Assembly (NCBI GenBank): GCA_017467605.1
Contig: JAFUSQ010000060.1
Coordinates: 27,272 to 91,271, forward strand
Length of the DNA: 64,000 nucleotides
Origin: a bacterium
Lineage (GTDB): Bacteria; Cyanobacteriota; Vampirovibrionia; Gastranaerophilales; Gastranaerophilaceae
Reading direction: 5' to 3'
The notes under the pieces were generated by a model. It was not told the DNA's origin. It worked only from the letters and a program-made list of their open reading frames with translations, and did no database searches. The position numbers were made by a program, and so were the translations under genes. Below are positions 1 to 8,642 of the stretch, one piece after another; the stretch's first letter is position 1; each line of letters opens with the position of its first letter.

Positions 1-91
1 TATTAACAATATCTATAACCTTAAAACAGACGTACAAAATTACGGCATTTATACCGACTGCGATTAAACCTTTTTGCAAATTTGTAAGCAT
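1..91 (-). CDS. N-terminal fragment of a small membrane protein (runs off the window)
   Basis: The minus strand has an ATG at 91-89 preceded by a GAGGG ribosome-binding site, then an open frame to the window edge. The 30 visible residues begin MLTNLQKGLIAVGINAVIL and continue hydrophobic, as for a membrane segment close to the N-terminus. No family can be assigned from so little. It is divergent from the transglycosylase gene, with about 100 AT-rich bases between them. Confidence 0.5.
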   Translation of the reverse strand, partial: MLTNLQKGLIAVGINAVILYVCFKVIDIVN

Positions 92-192
92 TTTTATCCC
101 TCGTTTTTCTAAATTATAAAATATAAACGTATTATGTAAATATTTTATGAAAAATTTTTCATGCCTGAAAAAATTTGCTAGAATGTATTATT

Positions 193-2172
193 ATGGATTT
201 ATTTAAGGGAAATGGTTTTAGGGTTGTAGTTATAATACTGTGCCTGCTTGGCGGTATGATGTTTGCCAAGTTATATCAGCCGTACGGAAAAACAATCCGA
301 ATATATAAACAAGCTTTGAAAGATTATAACAACGGCAACTATTCAAATTCTTACTACCTTTTTTCAAAAATAAGTCATATATCACCTTTAAAACCGATTG
401 CAATATATCGACAAGCAATGTGCGCAAGAGCCTTAGGCGACAAGCAATCCGAATTAAGACGCTATCAGCAATTATTTATGACATACCCTAAAAATAAATT
501 AAGCAGTGAAGCAAAATATCAAGCCGGACAATTACTTGTCGAAGATGACCCAAATCTCGCCTTAAAATACTTTAACTCAGTCGCAAAATCCAATATTGAT
601 GAAGATTATAAACTTGCAACAGAATACTATATTGCAAGATTAAATGCTTCTAAAATGAGATATTCCAAGAAAAAAATAACTCTTGCTAAATTTGAACAAA
701 TTGAAAACTCATACAGAAAATATATTGAAGAAGCACCTGATGGCAGGTTAGCTCCAAATGTTGCAAATTCGTGGCTTAAATATAACCCTGATGCAAAATC
801 TAAGGATAGAGTGCTTATTGCCGGAGCCTATTACAATAGCAAAATGTATAAAGAAGCTAAAAATGTTCTCGCAGCCTCAAGAATAGAAGATAATTGGGCT
901 ATTAATGCATCTTTAGCTTACAAAGAAGGAGATTACAAAAAAACTAAAGAATTAACCGAAACAGGAGTTGAAAAATTTGGTGATAACGTTTCGGTAAGGG
1001 ATTATAATCGTGCAGTTGATGATTATTTGAAAATTTTTGGTTCCGATAATTTGAAATATAATATGGAGCTTCTTTCTAAGGCAAAAGGGAGCAAAAAAGA
1101 TTATATTTGGAATTTAAAATGTTCAAAAGTCGACACTAACAGTAAATATTCCTGCTATAAAGATTTATATTTAAACTTCCCAAACGGGGAATATGCAGAA
1201 AATGCAATTATTCAAGTATTTAAATATGAAATAAAAACAAAAAATTATGCAAGAGCAAAAGACATAGCAAAAGATTTTATTGAAAAATTTCCAAAATCCG
1301 AGCATATTCCATTGTGCTTATTCTGGTTGGGTAAAATTGAGCAAATATACTACGGAACGGGTGGTTATACGGAATATTTTCAAAAAGTTATAAACACATA
1401 TCCTGATACTTATTACGCATACCGAGCTTTTTGGATTTTACAGGGATTACACTCCGCTACAATCAATACTGAACTTAATTATAAGCCTGTCGAATACCCA
1501 TACAAATACCCATCAAAAAATGATATTTTGTACAATCTTATAACCGTACAAGATTATGATATGCTTGCTAAGTTGTCAAAAGATGATTTTATAAAAAGCT
1601 GGGTTGAATATCAAAAGGGGAATTATGCAACTTCGCTTACCATCGCACGTGATGCAATGGATAAACTTGAAACTAAACCTCCAAAAACAGATTTGCGTTG
1701 GAGATTAGTTTACCCGCAAAATTTCTACAAACAAGTTAAAAACTATTCCGACCGATTTAAAAATAATGATGCACTTATGATGGCAATAATAAAAGCCGAA
1801 AGCTCATTTAATACAGATGCACAAAGCAGTGTCGGAGCGATAGGCTTAATGCAATTAATGCCGTCAACTGCGCACGAAATCGGAGATAAACACAGTATTA
1901 AATTTAATACAAGTTATTTGTTTAACCCTGAATTAAATATAAAACTCGGGAATCTTTATTACTCAACGTTAAAAGAAATGCTTGATAATAAAGAGGTTTC
2001 AGCAATTGCCGCATATAATGGAGGAATCGGCACCGTTACACGTTGGAAATCAACATTAAAATATACCGATACAGATGAGTTTGTCGAACAAATTCCATAT
2101 GAAGAAACAAAAAATTATGTAGAAAAAGTATTTAAAAACTACTGGAACTATACAAGAATTTACCAAAAGTAA
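193..2172 (+). CDS. slt: Membrane-anchored soluble-type lytic murein transglycosylase with TPR-like repeats
   Basis: It cleaves the beta-1,4 link between MurNAc and GlcNAc in peptidoglycan. Residues 8-26 are one hydrophobic segment that anchors the protein or serves as signal. Residues 35-480 are helical tetratricopeptide-like repeats, as in Slt70-type enzymes. The C-terminal 150 residues are the SLT fold: AIIKAESSF carries the catalytic Glu at about residue 536, followed by GAIGLMQLMPSTA and AIAAYNGG, the signature motifs. An upstream TTG at 175 is in frame, but the ATG at 193 directly precedes the hydrophobic segment and is preferred. The SpoIID-type gene follows 56 bases later, so the two probably form a cell-wall remodelling unit. 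About 659 aa is normal for the family. Confidence 0.9.
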   Translation: MDLFKGNGFRVVVIILCLLGGMMFAKLYQPYGKTIRIYKQALKDYNNGNYSNSYYLFSKISHISPLKPIAIYRQAMCARALGDKQSELRRYQQLFMTYPKNKLSSEAKYQAGQLLVEDDPNLALKYFNSVAKSNIDEDYKLATEYYIARLNASKMRYSKKKITLAKFEQIENSYRKYIEEAPDGRLAPNVANSWLKYNPDAKSKDRVLIAGAYYNSKMYKEAKNVLAASRIEDNWAINASLAYKEGDYKKTKELTETGVEKFGDNVSVRDYNRAVDDYLKIFGSDNLKYNMELLSKAKGSKKDYIWNLKCSKVDTNSKYSCYKDLYLNFPNGEYAENAIIQVFKYEIKTKNYARAKDIAKDFIEKFPKSEHIPLCLFWLGKIEQIYYGTGGYTEYFQKVINTYPDTYYAYRAFWILQGLHSATINTELNYKPVEYPYKYPSKNDILYNLITVQDYDMLAKLSKDDFIKSWVEYQKGNYATSLTIARDAMDKLETKPPKTDLRWRLVYPQNFYKQVKNYSDRFKNNDALMMAIIKAESSFNTDAQSSVGAIGLMQLMPSTAHEIGDKHSIKFNTSYLFNPELNIKLGNLYYSTLKEMLDNKEVSAIAAYNGGIGTVTRWKSTLKYTDTDEFVEQIPYEETKNYVEKVFKNYWNYTRIYQK

Positions 2173-2228
2173 TAAAAATCATACTTTTGGGCTATTACAC
2201 AGAAGCATAAAATGGTAGAATAAAAAAC

Positions 2229-3095
2229 ATGAAAAAGATTTTAATTATACTTTCAGCACTATTAATAAATTTAATCTTAGCAAACCCGAGTCATGCAATT
2301 AAAATTGGTTTGCTTACCCAAGTTGACGAAGCCGGAATAGGCACAAATGTTAACGGCAGAATGATTGATGTAAATACAAATAAAACTGTTTGCACATCAG
2401 ATGCTATGAAAGGTTACGTTCTTGTTCCTTATAAAAATGAAATCGCAATCAAAAGCGGCGGTCATTATTATACTTTAGGAACAGGTGCAATAGTTTTAAG
2501 AACAGATAAAGAAGGTTATGTAAGCACAAAAGGAAGATGGTATCGCGGTAAATTAATGGTTAAAAATTCCGGAGGAAAACTTACCGTTATAAATGATATA
2601 GATTTGGAAAGCTATATAAAAGGTGTAGTTCCATCTGAGATGCCTGCAAGCTGGGAATACGAAGCTTTAAAAGCTCAAGCGATTGCAGCAAGGAGCTTTG
2701 CTCTGGCAAATTTAGGCAAACAATCAAAATGGGGCTATGATTTAAAAGATAATACCGAAGATCAGGCATACGGCGGAGCATCTTCAGAAACAAATATTAC
2801 AAACAAAGCCGTTGATGAAACTCATGGGCTTGTTCTTACATATGACATGAAAATAATTTCTGCGTATTATTCAGCATCAGCAGGCGGAATGACTTCAAAT
2901 TCAATTTGGGGCGGTTATGTGCCATACTTGCATTCGGTTCCTTCATTTGATGACAACGTTCAGAAAAAAGGTCATGGCGTAGGTATGTCTCAACATGGTG
3001 CTAATAACCTTGCAAAACAAGGTTATAATGCATACCAAATTCTTCAATACTTTTACCAAAATGTAAAATTTGCGAAATTAAATAATGAAACTTAA
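2229..3095 (+). CDS. SpoIID/LytB-domain protein, secreted peptidoglycan-acting enzyme
   Basis: The N-terminal 23 residues are a typical signal peptide ending in SHA. The SpoIID domain fills the rest: DLESYIKGVVPSEMPASW has the conserved catalytic-type Glu, then KAQAIAARSFAL, DNTEDQAYGG, and near the end GHGVGMSQHGAN, all hallmarks of the family. In Bacillus, SpoIID is a lytic transglycosylase acting on denuded glycan strands. Non-sporulating bacteria, including Cyanobacteria, carry homologues, so this does not imply sporulation. The gene follows the transglycosylase in the same direction and converges on an XRE regulator gene only 3 bases away, with no obvious terminator between. Confidence 0.9.
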   Translation: MKKILIILSALLINLILANPSHAIKIGLLTQVDEAGIGTNVNGRMIDVNTNKTVCTSDAMKGYVLVPYKNEIAIKSGGHYYTLGTGAIVLRTDKEGYVSTKGRWYRGKLMVKNSGGKLTVINDIDLESYIKGVVPSEMPASWEYEALKAQAIAARSFALANLGKQSKWGYDLKDNTEDQAYGGASSETNITNKAVDETHGLVLTYDMKIISAYYSASAGGMTSNSIWGGYVPYLHSVPSFDDNVQKKGHGVGMSQHGANNLAKQGYNAYQILQYFYQNVKFAKLNNET

Positions 3096-3098
3096 ATT

Positions 3099-3413
3099 TT
3101 AGCCGTTTATAGTTTTGACAAACTTGTATATTAAAAGAGTTAATTCCTTATTGTCATTGATAATAGCCGTTAACTCTTTTTTTATATCTTCAAAATCTTT
3201 AATATGTTCAAAAGTAAACAATTCAGAAACTTTTACATTCAATATTTGAGCTATTCTTTCGATATTTTCAGGTTTAGGATAAGATACACCGTTTTCAATT
3301 CTCCAATAATTTGCAGGATTCATATCTAATTTTTCGGCAATATACTCCTGAGAGAAATTCTTTAACTCTCTCAATTCTTTTATTCTAATCCCCAATTGTT
3401 TCTTCAAATCCAT
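3099..3413 (-). CDS. XRE/Cro-type HTH regulator, divergent from a prepilin-like gene
   Basis: The 104-aa protein has a Cro/CI helix-turn-helix at residues 7-65 (KNFSQEYIAEKLDMNPANYWRIENG, then a PKPENIERIAQIL third helix) and a C-terminal helical tail of about 38 residues that could dimerise. The gene is transcribed away from the prepilin gene at 3563 and shares its 150-base AT-rich promoter region, which contains small dyads. By analogy with divergent XRE regulators it may repress the prepilin gene and itself. Three other loci in the window have the same HTH/prepilin arrangement (near 11.65, 50.0 and 60.0 kb). Confidence 0.85.
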   Translation of the reverse strand: MDLKKQLGIRIKELRELKNFSQEYIAEKLDMNPANYWRIENGVSYPKPENIERIAQILNVKVSELFTFEHIKDFEDIKKELTAIINDNKELTLLIYKFVKTING

Positions 3414-3450
3414 ACAAATATTATGGACTAAATTTTACATTCCTATTACT

Positions 3451-3510
3451 GTATATTATACATATAAATTTATTAATCTTGACATAATACGCATGTATTG
3501 ATAATATAAT
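3451..3510 (+). promoter_or_regulatory. Divergent promoter/operator region between XRE gene and prepilin
   Basis: On the plus strand, TTGACA (3479-3484) and TAATAT (3502-3507) are 17 bases apart, a strong sigma-70-like promoter for the prepilin gene. Between them lies the dyad AATAC-GCAT-GTATT (3486-3499). A second dyad, GTATA-T-TATAC (3451-3461), sits on the XRE side. Dyads overlapping the promoter spacer are where an XRE repressor would be expected to bind; binding itself is inferred. Confidence 0.55.
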
Positions 3511-3562
3511 TTACATTAAAAACGAACAAAATTTGTATAACATACATAGAAAGGAGAAATTT

Positions 3563-4666
3563 ATGAAAAATATTGAGAGATTCTTTGGGGGTAAATATAA
3601 TGACAATGAGCTTAATCGCAAAACTAATCCCACTCAGAATGACGAGTCATGTCATTACGAGCACTGCGAAGCAATGCGTAGTAATCCCCCACAAAATTTA
3701 AATGGGATTGCTTCGTCACTCGTTACACTCGTTCCTCGCAATGACATGCAAGTTTCGCAAGGAATTGCGATTGCGATGGAGGTAAATAAAAGAAATTTAA
3801 AAGTCCATACATTTACTCCTCCGCGCAATGACGAATTATGTCATTCCGAACTCGTTTCGGAATCCATTTCAAAAAAGACCCTGAAACAAGTTCAGGGTGA
3901 CAAAAATAGGAAAGCCGCCTTCACTCTCACCGAAGGTCCTCGCCGGACGGGGTACACTGCTACAATTTTTGGCAAGACTCCACGACTACTGCGCTCCGCG
4001 GGGTTTACGCTCGCGGAAGTGCTGATAACAATCGGCATAATCGGGGTTGTTGCGGCATTGACTATACCAACATTGATGGCGAATGTAAAAGGTATACGAA
4101 ACCGCACACAATTTAAGAAAACAATTTCAACTCTCCATCAAGCAGTAAGAATGAATAAAGTTGAATATGAATATGACTTCTCTAATACAGACTGTAAGTC
4201 AAGTTGTGGATCTAATACATGCCCAACAGAATTTATTTTTGATGATATTTTTACAAAAAATTTGAAAAGCGTCTCTTGTAGTAGTGATTATTTAGATGAT
4301 TTATATTCATACTCCGGAACAACTATAAATGATTTGTATTATTCAAACATACATACTCTTGCAGATGGTTCTTTATTCGTACCTGTCGAGGGAGCAGGTG
4401 GAGCATGTTCAAAATCAGCAGGAGAATCACTTAATGATTTTCTTGAAAATAAATATGACTTATGCACAGGGGTAATAGATATAAACGGCGCAGCAGGCCC
4501 CAATAAAGAAGTTGAATGTTCTAATGACACAACGGCATATAAACCGGATAATCCTTGCATTGTTAAAAATTCTGATATAACAGATATTTTCCCTGTCGTT
4601 TTTCATGATGATATTGTAGAACCTGCAACAAATGCGGCAAAGTATGTTCTCAATACTGCAAAATAA
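3563..4666 (+). CDS. Type IV prepilin-like (pseudopilin) protein with a long repeat-encoded leader
   Basis: The start is ATG 3563, seven bases after an AAAGGAG site. The first ~145 residues are not a normal leader. They are translated from short palindromic repeats (3650-3746 and 3841-3902) and include CHYEHCEAMRSN and CHSELVSESI peptides. A first AAFTLTE motif, resembling a prepilin signal, is followed by a 22-residue GC-rich insertion and then by the real class III signal SAG/FTLAEVLITIGIIGVVAA, the hydrophobic N-terminal helix of a pilin. The rest is a globular domain with a cysteine pair-rich region, a DINGAAGPNKE motif and a C-terminus VEPATNAAKYVLNTAK that is shared with the prepilin at 49.1-50.0 kb. 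A PilD-type peptidase would cut after Gly if it tolerates such a leader. The function (minor pilin, DNA uptake or adhesion) is not known. It is divergent from an XRE gene. Confidence 0.8.
   Translation: MKNIERFFGGKYNDNELNRKTNPTQNDESCHYEHCEAMRSNPPQNLNGIASSLVTLVPRNDMQVSQGIAIAMEVNKRNLKVHTFTPPRNDELCHSELVSESISKKTLKQVQGDKNRKAAFTLTEGPRRTGYTATIFGKTPRLLRSAGFTLAEVLITIGIIGVVAALTIPTLMANVKGIRNRTQFKKTISTLHQAVRMNKVEYEYDFSNTDCKSSCGSNTCPTEFIFDDIFTKNLKSVSCSSDYLDDLYSYSGTTINDLYYSNIHTLADGSLFVPVEGAGGACSKSAGESLNDFLENKYDLCTGVIDINGAAGPNKEVECSNDTTAYKPDNPCIVKNSDITDIFPVVFHDDIVEPATNAAKYVLNTAK
3650..3746. repeat. Palindromic repeat of the 'cattacgag...cgcaatgaca' type, inside a coding region
   Basis: The outer arms TGTCATTACGAG and CTCGCAATGACA and inner arms GCGAAGCAAT and ATTGCTTCG form an imperfect long hairpin. 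The same type appears non-coding at about 11873-11908. Here it is in frame within the prepilin leader. Confidence 0.75.
3841..3902. repeat. Double-hairpin repeat 'tcattccgaactcg...ttcagggtgaca', inside a coding region
   Basis: Two adjacent hairpins are visible: TTCCGAA/TTCGGAA and ACCCTGAA/TTCAGGGT. Near-identical copies are intergenic at 12109-12171 and, with a 70-base insertion in the first loop, at 47469-47597. This copy encodes part of the prepilin leader. Confidence 0.8.
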
Positions 4667-4738
4667 GCGTTTTTTATTAAAAAATACGTCAAATTAAGCT
4701 CATATTTTAGTTTTTCTAAAAAATATGCACCAAAACCC

Positions 4739-4767
4739 TTGACAGGATTAAAAAAAAATGTTATAAC
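4739..4767 (+). promoter_or_regulatory. Promoter of the HU gene
   Basis: A perfect -35 TTGACA (4739-4744) and a -10 TATAAC (4762-4767) with 17-base spacing lie about 70 bases upstream of the HU start codon. This is one of the best promoter matches in the window and fits an abundant nucleoid protein. Confidence 0.75.
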
Positions 4768-4838
4768 GAGTTTGTCGATTACACAATTACTGCGGAATAA
4801 TGGTTAGAGTCCGTAGTTTAGGAAGAAGGAGGTTCGTA

Positions 4839-5111
4839 ATGAACAAAGAAGAATTAGTAAAAGAAGTATCAAAAAAAGCAAAAACATCTCAAAAAGCAAC
4901 TGCTGACATTTTATCAGCTACTTTAGAAATCATTGAAAAAACAGTTTCTAAAGGTAAAAAAGTTACTTTAGTTGGCTTCGGAACTTTTGAAGCTCGCAAA
5001 AGAGCTGCTAGAACAGGCAGAAACCCTCAAACAGGTGCAGCTTTGAAAATTGCTGCTAAAACTGTTCCGGCTTTTTCTGCGGGTAAAAAATTCAAAGAAC
5101 TTGTTAAGTAA
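4839..5111 (+). CDS. hup: HU-family nucleoid DNA-binding protein
   Basis: The 90-aa protein matches HU along its whole length: MNKEELVKEVSKKAKTS at the N-terminus, GKKVTLVGFGTFEARKRAAR leading into the beta-arm, the arm tip TGRNPQTGAALKI, and a C-terminal PAFSAGKKFKELV helix. HU dimers bind and bend DNA without sequence specificity. An upstream in-frame ATG at 4800 exists, but ATG 4839 follows a strong AAGGAGG site and begins at the usual HU N-terminus. It is monocistronic, with a strong promoter upstream and a Rho-independent terminator at 5137. Confidence 0.95.
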   Translation: MNKEELVKEVSKKAKTSQKATADILSATLEIIEKTVSKGKKVTLVGFGTFEARKRAARTGRNPQTGAALKIAAKTVPAFSAGKKFKELVK

Positions 5112-5136
5112 TTTTATTTACTTAATTGTTAGATTT

Positions 5137-5172
5137 AGAGGCGCAAATCTGAAAGGTTTGCGCCTCTATTTT
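5137..5172 (+). terminator. Rho-independent terminator after hup
   Basis: The hairpin AGAGGCGCAAA / TTTGCGCCTCT, with a short loop, is followed by ATTTTAT, 26 bases after the hup stop codon. Confidence 0.85.
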
Positions 5173-5213
5173 ATCCAAGTTATCTATTTGTAATTAGGTA
5201 ACTTATCTTCCTC

Positions 5214-5242
5214 TTGAATACAGACTTTTTTCGTGTTATTAT
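5214..5242 (+). promoter_or_regulatory. Promoter of the LysM/GH13 operon
   Basis: TTGAAT (5214-5219) and TATTAT (5237-5242) are separated by 17 bases, about 35 bases upstream of the LysM gene start. Confidence 0.5.
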
Positions 5243-5276
5243 CCTATCATTGATAGTATAAATGGAGAGGTAGGAT

Positions 5277-5957
5277 ATGAAAAGTTCGACAATAAGAAGA
5301 TCTACATTGTCAAAAGAATCGATGGAAGTTATTGAAAATTTAGCTAAAGAACAAGAAAATGACGGTTCTTTAGGTGAATATATCAGACCTGAAGATGCAG
5401 TTCAAGAAAAAGAATCTGATTTTGCATCTAAAGCTCAAGAAATTGATTTATTATGGCAGAATTTTAAAACAACGCAATTTACTTCAAATTCTCCAAGCGC
5501 ATATATTTTAATGGGATTCATAGCAGGAGTTGTAACCACTTTAATTTTTGCTTTTTGTTTGAATATTTACATGTCAAAATACGGTTCTGCAAATCTTTTT
5601 ATAAATAAACCTGTTAAAGAAGAACAAACAATTGAACAAAAAGCTCAACTTGAACAGGAAGAAACAGACAATCAAGCCGTTATTCCTACTGATGAAGAAA
5701 CTCAAGTTCAAGAAGAAGCACAACAAACTGAACAACAAGTTGAAAGTTCAAATGAAAATGAGTCTGTTCAACAAAATATTGACACTTCTAAAATGAAAAA
5801 ATATAAAATTAAAAGCGGTGATACAGGGGAAAGTATTATAAAACATTTTTATGGTGCTTACACACCTGAACGTGCAGAACAAATTATTAAAGTTAATAAT
5901 TTAAAAAATCTTGATAGGATTAATATTGATCAGGAATTATTAATCCCAATGCCATAG
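5277..5957 (+). CDS. Single-pass membrane protein with C-terminal LysM domain
   Basis: The 226-aa protein has a cytoplasmic-looking N-terminal ~80 residues, a transmembrane segment at about 80-105 (AYILMGFIAGVVTTLIFAF), a Glu/Gln-rich linker of about 60 residues, and a LysM module at 172-226 (YKIKSGDTGESIIKHFYG ... INIDQELLIPMP). LysM binds GlcNAc-containing polymers such as peptidoglycan, so the protein probably tethers the inner membrane to the wall. It starts 5 bases after a GGAGAGGTAGG site. The GH13 gene follows 13 bases downstream, which suggests one transcript. Confidence 0.75.
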   Translation: MKSSTIRRSTLSKESMEVIENLAKEQENDGSLGEYIRPEDAVQEKESDFASKAQEIDLLWQNFKTTQFTSNSPSAYILMGFIAGVVTTLIFAFCLNIYMSKYGSANLFINKPVKEEQTIEQKAQLEQEETDNQAVIPTDEETQVQEEAQQTEQQVESSNENESVQQNIDTSKMKKYKIKSGDTGESIIKHFYGAYTPERAEQIIKVNNLKNLDRINIDQELLIPMP

Positions 5958-5970
5958 AGGGGCTTTTATT

Positions 5971-7512
5971 ATGAAATTAAAGAAATTAGTACCATTAGCT
6001 GCTGCTTTGTTGTGTTTTAATACATCAACCGCTTTTGGAAATGATCTTGTTTGGAAAAATGATTTGCGAACAAGATTTCTTAATAACGAAACAGTTATTA
6101 TGGAAATAAATATACGCTCTTTTAATTCTAAAGACTTAAACGGAGACGGATTTATCCAAGAAAATCTTGGGGAAACAAGAGGGACTTTTCTCAATGCAAT
6201 TGACAGATTAGATGAACTGAAAAATTTGGGAGTGAATACTTTACATATATTGCCGATTACTCCAAGCGGAAAATTAAAAGCTCTCGGAACAGCAGGGAGT
6301 CTATATGCAATTTCAGCTTTCGATTCTTTGAGTGAAGATTTGTATGATAAGAATTCGAAACTGACATTAGATGAACAAGCAAAAAAATTCATACAAGAAG
6401 CACACAAAAAAAATATAAGAATTATCGTTGACGTACCGGCTTGCGGTTCATATGATTTATATCTGGAAAGGCCTGATTTATTCGCTTCTACCTCATCGGG
6501 AGAACCCGTTGTACCTTCTGATTGGACTGATGTCAGACTATTATCTGCCGGAACAGAGGATAAAATTGATCCTAATGTATACAGTCTTTACAAAGATTTT
6601 GTCAAATACATGATTGAGCTTGGAGTTGACGGCATTCGAGCAGATGTTGCCCATTCAAAAACTGCGGCTTTTTGGAAAGAATTAATATCTTTTTCAAGAG
6701 AAAAAGACCCTGAATTCATGTGGCTGGCTGAATCATCAGAATCCTGGCATGACCCGATATCTCCATATGCAGTATTTACACCATACGATAAACTTTTAGA
6801 AGCAGGATTTGACGGATATTATGGTTCTTTTTCAAATCTAAAAAATTGGAAAACCTCAAAAGAGTTTTACACTCAAATAAAGTATACTCTTGATGAAACA
6901 AAAAAGTTTAGCAATAAAAAAAGTGTTATAGGGGCTTTTACAACACATGATGAAGTTAGTCCGATTCTTCTGAAAGGTCCGCAGTTGAGTGATATGATTA
7001 TTTGGTTAAATTCAACTTTACCCGTAAATTCATACTATGTAGACGGGTTTCAAACCGGAGATGATTACTATTACAAAAATGGGAACAAGCTTGCACCTGA
7101 ATCCAATACTGATGACGATATTTATTTTACACACAACGGACAAATAGATATATTCAATCTATCAAGAAAACCCGAGGGAAATAATACAGATTTGAAAAAT
7201 AGTTTTTTATTAGGTAATAATGTTAAAAACAGTATTTTACCTGTCTTAAATACCGGTTCTTTTACCCTCCTGAAAACCAATAATCAGCACATATTTGCGT
7301 ACATGTTTTCTAATAATTCCAAAAAAGTTATTACTATTGGAAATTTAGATTTTGAAAGCTGTGAAAAAACAATTGTGAGAGTTCCAAAATTCAACCCTAA
7401 GAAAAATAAACTTCTTCCGATAAAAATATCAGAAATGCCTGAAATAAAAATCGGGAAATTAATAATGAATTTAAAAGCGGGAGAAATAACTGTTTTTATA
7501 ATTAACGATTAA
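5971..7512 (+). CDS. Secreted GH13 (alpha-amylase superfamily) protein
   Basis: A signal peptide (residues 1-23, ending AFG) is followed by a GH13 TIM barrel. The three catalytic acids are recognisable: Asp225 in GIRADVAHS (nucleophile), Glu254 in WLAESSESW (acid/base) and Asp327 in THDE (transition-state stabiliser). Conserved region I is degenerate: IIVDVPACG lacks the usual Asn-His, so the substrate pocket may differ from that of true alpha-amylases. A beta-rich C-terminal domain follows. The likely role is periplasmic breakdown or transfer of alpha-glucans; the substrate cannot be read from sequence. It shares an operon with the LysM gene and overlaps the convergent acsC-like gene by 11 bases. 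Confidence 0.85.
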   Translation: MKLKKLVPLAAALLCFNTSTAFGNDLVWKNDLRTRFLNNETVIMEINIRSFNSKDLNGDGFIQENLGETRGTFLNAIDRLDELKNLGVNTLHILPITPSGKLKALGTAGSLYAISAFDSLSEDLYDKNSKLTLDEQAKKFIQEAHKKNIRIIVDVPACGSYDLYLERPDLFASTSSGEPVVPSDWTDVRLLSAGTEDKIDPNVYSLYKDFVKYMIELGVDGIRADVAHSKTAAFWKELISFSREKDPEFMWLAESSESWHDPISPYAVFTPYDKLLEAGFDGYYGSFSNLKNWKTSKEFYTQIKYTLDETKKFSNKKSVIGAFTTHDEVSPILLKGPQLSDMIIWLNSTLPVNSYYVDGFQTGDDYYYKNGNKLAPESNTDDDIYFTHNGQIDIFNLSRKPEGNNTDLKNSFLLGNNVKNSILPVLNTGSFTLLKTNNQHIFAYMFSNNSKKVITIGNLDFESCEKTIVRVPKFNPKKNKLLPIKISEMPEIKIGKLIMNLKAGEITVFIIND

Positions 7513-8641
7513 TGTTTTTTATAAACTCTCTGATTTCGGAAGCTTCATTTGTTCCAACAATAAATTCAAAATCCGAAACAGCTTGCTGCAACTCAGGAAT
7601 AATATGAGCCAAAAGCCCCGGAATAATTATTTTTCTGGTATTTATCTTTTCTCTTATTTTTAACTTATCAATAGTTTTTGAAACAATATTTGCCGTAAAT
7701 TTTTCGGCAGACCAAGCTGTTAAAACACTCATTCCATCTGCAGGTATAACAATCAGATACGAAGGAATATTTACCCCTTCAAGCTCATTTGCAACTGCGA
7801 AAAATGTTAACGCAAAATTTGTTGTCAAAAATATTATTGAATTTCTGTCAGGAGAATTAAATTCATATAAATCAGATTCAACTTGAAGCGGTTTTTGCGG
7901 ATTTGTATAAATATTTTGTCGTAGTCTTAATATTGTTGAAAACAAAGCTTCTTCGAAGGTTTCAAAAACAAGCATATTTGCATATTTACATATATAAAAA
8001 CTCGCATGTGTTGTAAGTTCATATAAATTTTCGGATTTCAGCCAAACACAAACAGGTTTTGAACAGGCTTCATCTTTGTCAACAATTGCTCTTGTTCTGG
8101 TCGTTATAAGATAATCTTTTGTTTCATAAAAATCATTATCAGTAAATGTATTGATTTCAAAATTTTTATAATCTTCGAAAGAAATAATTTCAATTGAGAT
8201 TTTATCCTTTAAGTTATTTATATCAATTTTTTGACTGTTTTTTAGAATGATTAAATCAATTTTTAATATTTCATTGACTCCTTTAATCTCAAAATCAGAT
8301 ATTCTTTTTATTTCATTATCAAAATCAGGAATATTGCAATCAAGACAAATTGCAAGGACAGTTCGATTTATAAAAGTTTTTTCATGGCGATATAAAACAT
8401 TTTCTCCGCCTATAGTTAAACTTCCTATTTTGACAGTATTTTGAGGGTGCTTAATATTTTGAAAATATAAATTTTTTAATTCTTCTTTTATATACGGACA
8501 TTTTTCAATCTCAATATTTTGTTTTGCAAGCTTTAGAGCAAAAGCCATACAAGTAGGGCAGCCGCATTGTTTGCAGTTTGTATGCTCTGTTTTTTTAGCC
8601 GCCGGAAGGTATTTAAATATTTGAAGTCCTGTCATTTCCAT
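7502..8641 (-). CDS. Corrinoid/iron-sulfur protein large-subunit homologue (AcsC/CdhE-like), shortened
   Basis: In the Wood-Ljungdahl pathway AcsC carries a [4Fe-4S] cluster and cobamide that shuttle methyl groups. Here the N-terminal cluster motif is intact: CKQCGCPTCMAF, with a fourth Cys in EKCP. The family's IGGENVLYRHEKTF segment follows. The C-terminal cobamide-binding region is also clear (TTNFALTFFAVANELE, GMSVLTAW, RKIIIPGLLAHI, VGTNEASEI). The middle TIM barrel is shorter and degenerate, giving 380 residues against about 445 in the family. ATG 8641 has AAGGAA upstream and is preferred to TTG 8650. It follows the AcsD-like gene with a one-base gap. No acetyl-CoA synthase, CODH or methyltransferase gene is in the window, so the methyl donor and acceptor are unknown. 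Confidence 0.8.
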   Translation of the reverse strand: MEMTGLQIFKYLPAAKKTEHTNCKQCGCPTCMAFALKLAKQNIEIEKCPYIKEELKNLYFQNIKHPQNTVKIGSLTIGGENVLYRHEKTFINRTVLAICLDCNIPDFDNEIKRISDFEIKGVNEILKIDLIILKNSQKIDINNLKDKISIEIISFEDYKNFEINTFTDNDFYETKDYLITTRTRAIVDKDEACSKPVCVWLKSENLYELTTHASFYICKYANMLVFETFEEALFSTILRLRQNIYTNPQKPLQVESDLYEFNSPDRNSIIFLTTNFALTFFAVANELEGVNIPSYLIVIPADGMSVLTAWSAEKFTANIVSKTIDKLKIREKINTRKIIIPGLLAHIIPELQQAVSDFEFIVGTNEASEIREFIKNINR

Positions 8642-8642
8642 A

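Noticed and set aside
175..192. Upstream TTG start of the transglycosylase
   Set aside because: The ATG at 193 is more conventional and directly precedes the hydrophobic anchor; no RBS supports the TTG.
2229..3095. Sporulation capacity from the SpoIID match
   Set aside because: SpoIID-domain proteins are widespread in non-sporulating bacteria and no other sporulation gene is seen.
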